This document shows, in pieces, positions 43,635 to 52,165 of a stretch of 64,000 nt of DNA; within the stretch, counting starts at the first letter, position 1; each line of letters starts with the position of its first letter. The stretch is from an uncultured Saprospiraceae bacterium (GTDB taxonomy: Bacteria > Bacteroidota > Bacteroidia > Chitinophagales > Saprospiraceae). The stretch spans positions 62,001 to 126,000 of the forward strand of contig CALSOU010000003.1 of NCBI GenBank assembly GCA_943788055.1, read 5' to 3'. The translations under genes and the position numbers were made by a program. The notes beneath the pieces are model-generated. The model searched no databases, was not told where the DNA came from, and worked only from the letters and a program-made list of their open reading frames with translations.

Positions 43635-44324
43635 ATGAAACAAACAATTACAACTTTATTCGTCGCTATATTTCTTGCTTTTGCAGGAACTGCGTCTGCA
43701 CAATTAGAAGCATATGACAAAGATGTCACAATGAGTCTCGGCAGTCAACCAGCTATTGTTTTGGACATGAATGAAATTTCTTCAAGAGACGCAGAGGAGT
43801 ATTGGCAAGATTTTGTGAAAGAATATGTAAAGCTAAAGAGAAATAGAAGAGCCGATGAATATTACGCTAAAGGTATTTCTATTCCATTAGTAAGTGATAG
43901 AAAGTTAGATATATATTCAAAGATTGAAGACCTGAAAGGTAGTTCTAGGTTATACTTGTGGATTGATAATGGAGGCGCTTTTGTATCTGCTTCGGAAGAT
44001 CCAAAAACCTTGAAGGCAGCTAAGAATCTTGTGAATGACTTTGCTGTAGAGGCGGAAAAACTACATGTTGAAGAACTTCTAAAAGCTGAAGCTAAGAATC
44101 TTGCTACTTTAGAGAAGGACCTTAAAGGACTTGAAAAAGACAAGGAATCATACGAGAATGATATAGAGGATGCGAAGGAAAAAATTGCCAAAGCTGAAAA
44201 AAATATCGAAGAGAATGCTGTAGCTCATGAAGAGAAGGCTATCGAAATCGATACACAAAAGAATCTGATCATCAGAATGAAAGAGAGACTTGCTAGCGTA
44301 GGTAAGAAAAAAACAAAAATGTAG
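43635..44324 (+). CDS. Secreted coiled-coil protein, unknown
   Basis: 229 aa from ATG 43635 (ATGATG; earlier Met at 43611 would lengthen the n-region). Signal peptide MKQTITTLFVAIFLAFAG ends at TASAQ. Middle: VTMSLGSQPAIVLDMNEISS and SRLYLWIDNGGAFVSASEDP. The last 100 residues are a heptad-rich coiled coil (LEKDLKGLEKDKESYENDIE). A periplasmic protein of a type common in Bacteroidota without assigned function. It has its own terminator hairpin. Confidence 0.8.
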   Translation: MKQTITTLFVAIFLAFAGTASAQLEAYDKDVTMSLGSQPAIVLDMNEISSRDAEEYWQDFVKEYVKLKRNRRADEYYAKGISIPLVSDRKLDIYSKIEDLKGSSRLYLWIDNGGAFVSASEDPKTLKAAKNLVNDFAVEAEKLHVEELLKAEAKNLATLEKDLKGLEKDKESYENDIEDAKEKIAKAEKNIEENAVAHEEKAIEIDTQKNLIIRMKERLASVGKKKTKM

Positions 44325-44361
44325 CAAGCAGCCAGTCTTGAAAAGAAAAGTTGAAATCTAT

Positions 44362-44400
44362 AACCGTTTCTAGACTTGTTCTGGAAACGGTTTTCTTATT
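44362..44400 (+). terminator. Terminator after the coiled-coil protein gene
   Basis: AACCGTTTC (44362-44370) pairs with GAAACGGTT (44384-44392), 13-nt loop, followed by TTCTTATTTC. It starts 38 nt after the gene. Confidence 0.75.
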
Positions 44401-44545
44401 TCCTAAGACGGACAAAAATTAAAAGCTACAAGTCCAAGATCTCAACCACCTTAAAATATAAGAGTATTTCATCGGAAATCTTTCCATAAACTCTTTAAGA
44501 GTGATACTTTTGTACCTAAGTAATTCAGATTTATATCGCATCAAG

Positions 44546-44752
44546 CTATTCTCGATAACGAATAGAATCAATCATCAGAACCAAACCTGCCATAAAAACG
44601 ATCAAGGAAATCGTTCCTGCCAAAACCCATTGAATCATACCTGGATCTGAATGTTTATAAAAGCCTGCTTCGATTAGCATACTGACTCCAGCACCGGTAA
44701 GTAAAATCCCAATAGTTCCTTGAAGAAACCAATGTCTTTTGTTCTTGTTCAT
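44546..44752 (-). CDS. 68-aa two-pass membrane protein
   Basis: 68 aa, ATG start. Two hydrophobic segments, FLQGTIGILLTGAGVSMLIE and WVLAGTISLIVFMAGLVLMI, are joined by the short loop AGFYKHSDPG. The N-terminal NKNKRHW is basic, so both ends are expected in the cytoplasm. The motif and size match small uncharacterised membrane proteins of Bacteroidota. No functional link with neighbours. Confidence 0.75.
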   Translation of the reverse strand: MNKNKRHWFLQGTIGILLTGAGVSMLIEAGFYKHSDPGMIQWVLAGTISLIVFMAGLVLMIDSIRYRE

Positions 44753-44944
44753 AAATATTAAATCTACTTCATTTCAACATCTGATAATTCTCATCCAATA
44801 GGCCATGTTTCCGATCAATACAGTCGTTTTATATACTAGCTTACAAGTCCTTTTCGTTTATGAGGTGTTTTGGGTGGTAAATTACTATTTTTACAGGCGT
44901 TTTCAACCCAATTATATATTAAATTCAAAGTAAATAAATCTGAA

Positions 44945-46906
44945 ATGAATCACATGTTACGCTTAGTATTATTGACAGGTTGCTTCTTATATGCATTTTC
45001 TGCTTTCGCTCAAACTGGAAAACAAGATGATCCCGTGCTTTTTACGGTAGAAGGAAACCCAGTTCATGTTAGTGAATTTGATTATATCTATTCAAAAAAT
45101 ACTGGAAAAGATACAGATTACAGTGAAGCAAGTCTGCGTGAGTACCTTGATCTATATGTGAAGTTCAAATTAAAAGTTCAACGCGCAAAGGAATTGAAGA
45201 TGGATACAATTCCTTCCTTGATGAAAGAGCTTGATGGATATCGCAAACAACTAGCTAAATCGTACTTAACAGATAAAGAGGTAACAAATCGATTAATAGA
45301 TGAGGTATATGAGCGTTCTAAGACGGATGTTTCAATCTCACATATACTATTTAGCCTTCCAGGTCAACCGAACCAAGATCAGATTGATAAAGCTTATCGA
45401 AAAGCAGCAGAAGTACGACAAGAAATTCAGGGCGGATTGTCATTTGAGAAAGCAGTCCAAATGTATTCCGAAGATAAATTGAGTAAAAGTAAAGTTGGAT
45501 CATTGGGATTCCTTACAGCAATGTTCCCGAGCGGATTTTATGAACTTGAAAATGCTTCATATGCACTTGATAAAGGAGAAGTCTCAGATCCTGTTAGAAC
45601 CAAACTGGGTATACACTTAGTAAGAGTTGATGATGTAAGAGAAGCGAGAGGAGAGATGGAAGTTGCTCATATCCTAGTTCGTAAAAAAAGCCAACGAAGA
45701 ACTACTTCAGACCCAAAAGCAAAAATTGATTCTTTGTATCGGATGCTACAATCTGGAACTGATTTTTCAGAGTTAGCAAGAATGAAAAGTGAAGATAAAG
45801 CATCGGCATCCAATGGCGGGTACATTGGATACTTCGGAATTAATCGATTTGAAAAGGCTTTTGAAGAGGCTTCTTTTGGACTGATGAAAGACGGAGATTA
45901 TTCAGCGCCATTTCAAACTTCAGCAGGCTGGCATATTGTAAAGAGAGTGTCTAAAAAGACTCCGCCATCTTACGAGGACGCTAAGAAAATCATGAAGGCG
46001 AAAGTACTTAAGGATCCTAGATATAAAAAGGCAACTTTGAGCATGGTTGATCGTATTAAAGATGATGCCAATTACGCGGAAAACAAGAGAGGTCTCAAGG
46101 AATTTACAAGTAATCTGGATAAGAATTTCTTTTCTTACAAGTGGAAAGGTATCGATCAGAATGATGAGACCCTTTTCAGCTTTGGTGATACGAAATATTC
46201 TGTTTCAGATTTCGCAAAATATGCTAAAAGCAACACTCGCTCGCGCCTGAGAATGGATGAATTACCAATTCGTGATGCTGTTAGTAAATTGTACGAGGAA
46301 TTTGTAGATGAGTCTGCTATTAAGTATGAGGAGAAGCAACTAGAAATGAAGTATCCTGAGTTTAAATCGATCATGCGCGAGTATGAAGAAGGGATATTAC
46401 TTTTTGAGGTAACGAAGATCAATGTATGGGACAAAGCGTCGCAAGATACGGTTGGTTTGAAAGCTTTTTATGAAGCCAACAAGTCAAATTACATGTGGAA
46501 AGAGCGTGCTAAAACGAAAACTTACATTGTAAATTCGACCGACGAGAAGGTGATTAAGAAGTTTACTAGAAAGGCAAAGAAGAAATTACCAGAATGGTTG
46601 AAAGAGAAGTTTGGAGATATATTTACCTATACTCAAGGAGTTTATGAAAGAGGAAGTAGAGATGTAGCAGGCGTTAAATTCGCCAAGAAAAGTATTTCTA
46701 GCCCTATAGAGGATACAAGAAAAGGAACAACCAAATTGATTAAGATCGACGAAATAATCCCACCTGCATTGAAGACACTTGTAGAGGCAAGAGGGTATAT
46801 TGAAGCTGATTATCAGGATAAATTGGAAAAGGAATGGGTTTCAGAACTTCGAAAGAAGTATGAAGTTGTGACGAATGAAGAAGCGCTAAAATCCCTAATG
46901 AAGTAA
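44945..46906 (+). CDS. Periplasmic peptidyl-prolyl isomerase/chaperone with two parvulin domains
   Basis: 653 aa from ATG 44945; a TTG-started frame from 44870 is rejected because the signal peptide begins here (HMLRLVLLTGCFLYAFSAFA). An N-terminal SurA-like segment (VEGNPVHVSEFDYIYSKNTG) precedes two PpiC-type rotamase domains, ISHILFSLPGQPNQDQIDKA ... GIHLVRVDDV, and VAHILVRKKSQRRTTSDPKA ... GWHIVKRV. The C-terminal 250 residues include a variable region. By family it folds outer-membrane proteins in the periplasm. It overlaps the next gene by 1 nt, so all three genes form an operon. Confidence 0.92.
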   Translation: MNHMLRLVLLTGCFLYAFSAFAQTGKQDDPVLFTVEGNPVHVSEFDYIYSKNTGKDTDYSEASLREYLDLYVKFKLKVQRAKELKMDTIPSLMKELDGYRKQLAKSYLTDKEVTNRLIDEVYERSKTDVSISHILFSLPGQPNQDQIDKAYRKAAEVRQEIQGGLSFEKAVQMYSEDKLSKSKVGSLGFLTAMFPSGFYELENASYALDKGEVSDPVRTKLGIHLVRVDDVREARGEMEVAHILVRKKSQRRTTSDPKAKIDSLYRMLQSGTDFSELARMKSEDKASASNGGYIGYFGINRFEKAFEEASFGLMKDGDYSAPFQTSAGWHIVKRVSKKTPPSYEDAKKIMKAKVLKDPRYKKATLSMVDRIKDDANYAENKRGLKEFTSNLDKNFFSYKWKGIDQNDETLFSFGDTKYSVSDFAKYAKSNTRSRLRMDELPIRDAVSKLYEEFVDESAIKYEEKQLEMKYPEFKSIMREYEEGILLFEVTKINVWDKASQDTVGLKAFYEANKSNYMWKERAKTKTYIVNSTDEKVIKKFTRKAKKKLPEWLKEKFGDIFTYTQGVYERGSRDVAGVKFAKKSISSPIEDTRKGTTKLIKIDEIIPPALKTLVEARGYIEADYQDKLEKEWVSELRKKYEVVTNEEALKSLMK

Positions 46907-47733
46907 TGCAGTTACGATTCTCTATTTTCTTTATTCTTCTTCTTTTGGGCTTGACTCAATGCAAGAATCAACAGAAACCTGATGATACACTTGTTGCCAA
47001 AGTTTATGAATCAGCGCTATATGAGTCTGATATCGAAAGTGCGCTAGAAGAAGAAGCAGGCAATGAAGTGATTAGGGCGCAATATGTTGATAGTTGGATA
47101 CGAAAAAGTTTGTTCCTAGAAAAAGCTGCATTGAGCAAATCAGATCAACAAGAAATTGGCGATTTGATTGATCAATACCGTTCATCTCTGGTTATACAGA
47201 AGCATAAAGAGCGATTTGTTGACCGTAATCTTAACAAGACAATCAGTGAGGCTGAGTTAAATGATGCCTATGCTAGTTTGAAGAATAACTACAAACTAAG
47301 AAATTCAATTTTCAAAATTGAGCTTGTTGTAACACCTGCGGAACATGCGGATATGCTTGATCTCATCAATTATTTTAAAAAGAAGGATATTGATGAATGG
47401 AGAAATTCTTTTGCTAGTCAAGTTGATATTCATATGCAGGATACATCAAGATGGTATAGTTGGGAGGAAGTTAACCAGTATATACCTCACGATCTGATAT
47501 CAGAAGAAGATATTGATGGAGATGAAGACTACTTTAGGGAAAATGATACGAATTTATTCTTCATTAGAGTATACGAGAAGATCGACAAAAATGAAATTGC
47601 GCCGTTATCTTATATGAAAGATAAACTTGAGCGCGCGATCTTAGAAAATAGAAAACAACTTCTGCTTTCAGAGTATAGTTCTGAACTTTACACTAAGGCA
47701 TTGCAGCAGAAAAAAATTAAAATTGCAGATTAG
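46906..47733 (+). CDS. SurA-like N-terminal-domain lipoprotein
   Basis: 275 aa. Start ATG 46906 shares the last A of the upstream stop (TAATG). Signal and lipobox GLTQC (Cys19) predict a lipoprotein. The sequence LVAKVYESALYESDIESALE repeats the layout of the SurA N-terminal region, but I see no rotamase domain of full length; the middle is helical, and the last 30 residues resemble the SurA C-terminal helix. Placed between two SurA-type genes, it is probably a membrane-tethered partner in outer-membrane protein folding. Confidence 0.78.
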   Translation: MQLRFSIFFILLLLGLTQCKNQQKPDDTLVAKVYESALYESDIESALEEEAGNEVIRAQYVDSWIRKSLFLEKAALSKSDQQEIGDLIDQYRSSLVIQKHKERFVDRNLNKTISEAELNDAYASLKNNYKLRNSIFKIELVVTPAEHADMLDLINYFKKKDIDEWRNSFASQVDIHMQDTSRWYSWEEVNQYIPHDLISEEDIDGDEDYFRENDTNLFFIRVYEKIDKNEIAPLSYMKDKLERAILENRKQLLLSEYSSELYTKALQQKKIKIAD

Positions 47734-47765
47734 CCTACAGATTGAACTGCTAAAATTGAATAACG

Positions 47766-49127
47766 ATGAAATATAGCCTTTATATAAGTTTGTTTTGCCT
47801 GATGATGATGGCAAATTTTGCGCAAGCTCAACAACTAGTTGATAAAGTAGTGGCACAAGTCGGAAGTGAGTACATACTTCTGTCTGATGTAGAAAAACAA
47901 TTTTCGTATCTGATGGAAACACAGGGAGCCATTAGTGATGAAGAGCGCTGTGATGTTCTTGAGGGGCTCATGGCCCAAAAGATCATGATTGATCAAGCCA
48001 AACTGGATAGTATTGTTATCAGCGATGCAGAGGTTTCTCAGCAGTTAGATTTTCGGATCGAAAGTATTCTTCGTCAAATGAACGGCGATACTGACTTCTT
48101 TGAAGAATACTATGGTCAGACAGTTAATGAAGTAAAGGATTGGATGCGAGTGAATATGCGAGAGATGCTTTTGTCCGATAGAATGCGTGCGAGTTTATTC
48201 GATGCAATTACAATTACACCTAGCGAAACAAAGGAGTTTTTTAATCAAATAGATACTGACTCCCTGCCATATTTCAATGCTGAGGTAGAAGTTGCGGAGA
48301 TTGTTTTAGTGCCACAGGTAAACGACGAAGAAAGACAAAAAGTACTTGATATGGCGAATCAAGTTTATCAAGAATTGTTGGATGGTGGAGATTTTCCGGC
48401 ATTGGCAAAAAGACATTCTGATGATCCGGGTTCAAAACGCGTAGGAGGAGATTTGGGATGGCAAGCAAGAGGTACTTTTGTACCAGAATTTGAGGCAGTT
48501 GCCTATTCACTTGAGAAAGAGGAAATATCAGAACCTGTGGAATCACCCTTTGGTTTTCACATTATTCAGTTGATGGGAAGGAGAGGAAATACAGTTAATA
48601 CTAGGCATATTCTCTTTAAACCAAATATCACTTATGATGATTTGGAATTGACCAAACAGAATTTAATTGATATTAAGAACGAGATCGAAATAGATTCGAT
48701 CACTTTCCAAAAAGCAATTAAGAAATACAGTTCGGAGGACGAAGAGAGTTATAACAATAATGGCCGACTAGTCAATCCTGCTAATGGGACAACATTCTTT
48801 GAAACTGGTGATTTGCCGCCGGATATATATTTCGAGATTGAAGGTCTCAAAGAAGGAGATATTACAGAGCCGATTGAGTATACAACTGCACAAGGCGAGA
48901 CGCAATATCGTATTATTAAATTGTTGAGTCGCACGCGGCCGCACAAAGCAAATCTGAAAGAAGACTATTCCAAGATTCAATTTTTTGCTAAAGAAAATAA
49001 GAAGAATGAGTACTTTTCAAAGTGGGTTGAAGATAAAGCTCAAAATACTTATGTACAGATTGACGAGCGCTTCCAAACATGTCCAAATCTTGAATTTTGG
49101 GGAAAGGAGAATCAAAGAACCGAGTAA
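47766..49127 (+). CDS. surA: SurA-type periplasmic chaperone/peptidyl-prolyl isomerase
   Basis: 453 aa, ATG start. Signal peptide ends at AQAQQ. The SurA N-terminal domain (VDKVVAQVGSEYILLSDVEK) is followed by two parvulin domains: the first with EVAEIVLVPQ and RVGGDLGWQARGTFVPEFEA and PFGFHIIQLMGRR; the second with NTRHILFKPNITYDDLEL and a longer, divergent body. A C-terminal helix with DPEFAEWVEDKAQ-like residues (KWVEDKAQNTYVQIDERF) closes it. It is the best SurA candidate in the window and lies 32 nt after the SurA-like lipoprotein. Confidence 0.9.
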   Translation: MKYSLYISLFCLMMMANFAQAQQLVDKVVAQVGSEYILLSDVEKQFSYLMETQGAISDEERCDVLEGLMAQKIMIDQAKLDSIVISDAEVSQQLDFRIESILRQMNGDTDFFEEYYGQTVNEVKDWMRVNMREMLLSDRMRASLFDAITITPSETKEFFNQIDTDSLPYFNAEVEVAEIVLVPQVNDEERQKVLDMANQVYQELLDGGDFPALAKRHSDDPGSKRVGGDLGWQARGTFVPEFEAVAYSLEKEEISEPVESPFGFHIIQLMGRRGNTVNTRHILFKPNITYDDLELTKQNLIDIKNEIEIDSITFQKAIKKYSSEDEESYNNNGRLVNPANGTTFFETGDLPPDIYFEIEGLKEGDITEPIEYTTAQGETQYRIIKLLSRTRPHKANLKEDYSKIQFFAKENKKNEYFSKWVEDKAQNTYVQIDERFQTCPNLEFWGKENQRTE

Positions 49128-49160
49128 GTTAGTATAAGAAATACATGAATTATATCGAAA

Positions 49161-49189
49161 AGCAGTATCTCATGATGCTGCTTTTTTTA
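49161..49189 (+). terminator. Terminator after surA
   Basis: AGCAGTATC (49161-49169) pairs with GATGCTGCT (49173-49181) with one G-U, a 3-nt loop, and then TTTTTTTAT. It starts 33 nt after the surA stop. Confidence 0.8.
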
Positions 49190-49341
49190 TGCACCAAATA
49201 AAGCTAAATACACGTACCGTTCGCAGTATTAGTAAAGCTCTTGGGCTAAAGAGCCCATTAAAGATTTTATAAGTCTTCAACTTAACATTCATAAACATCC
49301 TTAGTTTTCTCGTGTTAGAGTTCTTGGAAAGCGTAAAATAA

Positions 49342-49626
49342 ATGAAAAAACTAAAAGCACTTACAGAAAGAGAAGTGGACCGAATTGTAGAAATGGCTTG
49401 GGAAGATCGAACGACTTTCGATGCTATTAAGGAGCAATTTGGACTATCAGAAGGAGAGGTCATTAAGTTGATGAAGCGTGAAATGAAATTGTCAAGCTGG
49501 AAGATGTGGCGTAAACGTGTTCAAGGTCGCAAAACAAAGCATCTGAAGAAGCGAAATTTTATGGAGGGTACACATAAGTGCAGTCGACAGCGATCAATCA
49601 GCAACAATAAGATAAGCAAGCGATGA
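49342..49626 (+). CDS. TIGR03643/DUF2805 family protein
   Basis: 94 aa, ATG start. The conserved [20 protein letters not shown] and [20 protein letters not shown] cover the whole family domain: helix-turn-helix-like helices, then a basic C-terminal tail ([18 protein letters not shown]). Small, basic and helical, it may bind nucleic acid; function unproven. It overlaps the DUF2256 gene by 4 nt (ATGA). Together with that gene, an SDR and an iron-sulfur photolyase it forms a tight cluster, which suggests a light- or DNA-repair-linked role. Confidence 0.9.
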   Translation: MKKLKALTEREVDRIVEMAWEDRTTFDAIKEQFGLSEGEVIKLMKREMKLSSWKMWRKRVQGRKTKHLKKRNFMEGTHKCSRQRSISNNKISKR

Positions 49627-49796
49627 GCAAAGCTGTACGTAAATCAGACTTGCCATCCAAGATTTGCCTAGTATGCAATCGGCCTTTCAATTGGCGAAAA
49701 AAGTGGGCAAAGAATTGGGACAATGTGCGTTACTGCAGTGAAAGATGCAGACGAAATAATCGTTCCGAACGAAATCAAAGTGAGGTTACAGCCTGA
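49623..49796 (+). CDS. DUF2256 family zinc-binding protein
   Basis: 57 aa, ATG 49623 to TGA 49796, too short for many gene callers. The sequence has [19 protein letters not shown] then [11 protein letters not shown]: CxxC and CxxxC pairs around a Trp-rich turn, the whole DUF2256 domain. It likely binds one zinc ion. Its start overlaps the upstream gene by 4 nt, so the two are translationally coupled. In many bacteria DUF2256 genes sit beside photolyase-like genes, as here. Confidence 0.92.
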   Translation: MSKAVRKSDLPSKICLVCNRPFNWRKKWAKNWDNVRYCSERCRRNNRSERNQSEVTA

Positions 49797-49836
49797 GTAC
49801 GCTTAAAAAATCAGAAAATATAAAACAGAAGAAAAT

Positions 49837-50526
49837 ATGAGTCAATATGTAATTATTGGAGGTAGTTCCGGAATAGGATTAGCGATGACTAAACTGCTGA
49901 GTAGTTCGCACGATGTCCTCGTTGTAAGTCGTGAAGCCGATCAAGCTGTCTTACCATTGCAAGTAGAAACCTTAAACGCGGATATTCTGACGGATGATAT
50001 CACAGATGATTTGCCTGAGATAATAGATGGTTTAATATACTGCCCAGGAAGTATAAATCTAAAACCATTCAGATCCTTGAAAGATGAGGATTTCCGAAGT
50101 GACTATGAAATAAATGTATTAGGGGCAGTAAGAGCTATTCGTATGTCACAAAAAGCATTGAAAAAATCATCGCAGGCTTCAGTGCTTTTATTCTCTACTG
50201 TTGCTGTAGCGCAGGGAATGAGTTTTCATGCTTCAATAGCTGCCGCGAAAGGTGCTATAGAAGGACTAACAAGAAGCCTGGCGGCTGAATTTGCTCCCAA
50301 GATACGCGTGAATGCTATTGCTCCCTCGCTTGTTGACACACCTTTGGCTTCAAAGTTTCTAGGTAACGAAAAAGCGCAAGAAGCATCAAAAGAAAGACAT
50401 CCTTTAAAAACTTATGGAAAACCTGCAGATGTAGCTCAACTTGGAGTATTCCTAGTATCTCCGGCAGCTAGTTTTGTAAGTGGGCAAGTTTATGGTATGG
50501 ATGGTGGATTGAGCACATTGCGCTAG
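49837..50526 (+). CDS. SDR oxidoreductase in the photolyase cluster
   Basis: 229 aa, ATG start. Short-chain dehydrogenase fold, short version: IIGGSSGIGLAMTKLL (cofactor-binding GxxxGIG), LFSTVAVAQG in the catalytic Ser region, ASIAAAKGAIEGLTRSLAAE and VYGMDGGLS at the end. The usual YxxxK tyrosine is replaced: FHASIAAAKGA shows Ser-Ile-Ala-Ala-Ala-Lys, so the acid/base Tyr seems absent. It may be non-catalytic or act differently. It ends 1 nt before the photolyase gene. Confidence 0.82.
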   Translation: MSQYVIIGGSSGIGLAMTKLLSSSHDVLVVSREADQAVLPLQVETLNADILTDDITDDLPEIIDGLIYCPGSINLKPFRSLKDEDFRSDYEINVLGAVRAIRMSQKALKKSSQASVLLFSTVAVAQGMSFHASIAAAKGAIEGLTRSLAAEFAPKIRVNAIAPSLVDTPLASKFLGNEKAQEASKERHPLKTYGKPADVAQLGVFLVSPAASFVSGQVYGMDGGLSTLR

Positions 50527-50527
50527 G

Positions 50528-52087
50528 ATGAAATTGAAATCTTCATACAAAAAGGTTCGACTAATTCTCGGAGATCAGCTCAATCGAGATCACACTTGGT
50601 ATCAAAAACAAGATGCAGATTGTCTGTATATTCTGATGGAGATGCATCAGGAGACCAACTATGTAAAGCATCATATTCAGAAGATCGTGGCCTTCTTCTT
50701 GTCAATGGAAGCTATGGGTCAATGGTTATCAGAAAGTAATCATGATGTTTTGTATCTCAAACTCGATGATCCTAAGAATACCGGAAATCTTGTAGAGAAC
50801 TTGGAAGGTATCGTTAAGGACTTCGGAGTTTCACAAATCGAATATCAATTGCCGGACGAGTATCGGCTTGATGAGCAAATGAAAGGCCTTGAGTCAGAAT
50901 TAGGTATTCCTTGTCTAGCCCTTGATACAGAACATTTTCTAACAGAGCGAGATGAGCTAGCAAGGTTTTTTGAAGGGAAGAAGACATTGTTGATGGAGTC
51001 TTTTTATCGTTATATGCGAAAGAAGTACAATCTGCTGATGGATCCCATGGATGATTCGCAACCACTAACAGGGAAGTGGAATTACGACCATGAAAACCGA
51101 GGATCAATCAAAGCAAAACATGAGATTGAAGCCCCGTTTCTTTATAAAAAAGATGTCGAATCCCTTATATCGCGGATCGATAATCAAGGTGTTTCTTACA
51201 TAGGTAACATAGAGACAGATGATTTTATCTGGCCTACTACACCCGATGAGTCTAGAGAATTACTTTCATTTTTTCTCACTAGTTGTTTGCCGGTATTTGG
51301 AAAATATCAGGACGCAATGGTTGAACGTTCATGGTCCGTCTATCATGCTAGAATTTCATTTTCGATGAACAGTAAGATGTTACATCCGCTTGAGGTTGTG
51401 AAGTCAGCAATTGCACATTGGGAAGATAATCAAGATGAAATTACTATTGCTCAGGTTGAGGGTTTTGTTCGTCAGATAATAGGTTGGAGGGAATATATGC
51501 GAGGTGTTTATTGGAAAGAAATGCCCGACTACGCTGAATTGAATTACTTTGACCACCAGCGCAAACTTCCTGATTATTATTGGTCTGGAGAAACCAAGAT
51601 GAATTGCATGCAGAAATCAATTCAGCAGAGTCTTGATTATGCATATGCTCATCATATTCAGAGACTGATGGTGACTGGAAATTTTGCCTTGCTAACAGGA
51701 ATTAATCCTGATGAACTAGATCAGTGGTATCTGGGAATCTATATTGATGCGATAGAATGGGTAGAAATTACCAATACACGAGGAATGAGTCAATTTGCTG
51801 ACGGAGGGATCGTAGGTACAAAGCCTTACATATCTTCAGCAAATTATATTAATAAAATGAGTGACTACTGCAAAGGTTGTTACTATGACAAGTCTGTAAA
51901 GGTTGGTGAGAAAGCATGTCCGTTCAATAGTTTGTACTGGAACTTCTATGAGGTTAATAGACCGCTTCTGGGTAAGAATCCTAGGGTAGGAATGATGTAT
52001 CGAGTTTGGGATAGAAATTCAGAAGATCAAAAGAAGAAGATTTTAGAACAGGCAGAATACTATTTAGATAATATCGAAGAGCTGTAA
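50528..52087 (+). CDS. phrB: Iron-sulfur bacterial cryptochrome/(6-4) photolyase family protein (PhrB-type)
   Basis: 519 aa, ATG start. It matches the photolyase-related group (FeS-BCP) with N-terminal LILGDQLNRDHTW and C-terminal IGWREYMRGVYWKEMPDYAE. Four cysteines likely to hold a 4Fe-4S cluster are at 360, 448, 451 and 464 (MNCMQ, DYCKGC, KACPFN). Their spacing of 88, 3 and 13 equals that of Agrobacterium PhrB as I remember it. The family repairs (6-4) photoproducts using FAD and a lumazine antenna. The gene starts 1 nt after the SDR stop. Whether it repairs DNA or senses light is not shown. Confidence 0.93.
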   Translation: MKLKSSYKKVRLILGDQLNRDHTWYQKQDADCLYILMEMHQETNYVKHHIQKIVAFFLSMEAMGQWLSESNHDVLYLKLDDPKNTGNLVENLEGIVKDFGVSQIEYQLPDEYRLDEQMKGLESELGIPCLALDTEHFLTERDELARFFEGKKTLLMESFYRYMRKKYNLLMDPMDDSQPLTGKWNYDHENRGSIKAKHEIEAPFLYKKDVESLISRIDNQGVSYIGNIETDDFIWPTTPDESRELLSFFLTSCLPVFGKYQDAMVERSWSVYHARISFSMNSKMLHPLEVVKSAIAHWEDNQDEITIAQVEGFVRQIIGWREYMRGVYWKEMPDYAELNYFDHQRKLPDYYWSGETKMNCMQKSIQQSLDYAYAHHIQRLMVTGNFALLTGINPDELDQWYLGIYIDAIEWVEITNTRGMSQFADGGIVGTKPYISSANYINKMSDYCKGCYYDKSVKVGEKACPFNSLYWNFYEVNRPLLGKNPRVGMMYRVWDRNSEDQKKKILEQAEYYLDNIEEL

Positions 52088-52165
52088 TCATAAACCACTT
52101 TATTGTGAACAATTCAGTTTACTTAGGGTTAATTCAGGCGCACTATAATATATAACGTAACTATA

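Noticed and set aside
44505-44512. TACTTTTG promoter-like element on the plus strand
   Set aside because: No plus-strand gene follows closely; the next one starts 430 nt away beyond a minus-strand gene.
44870-44944. N-terminal extension of the first parvulin gene
   Set aside because: It starts at TTG and puts 25 residues before a good signal peptide.
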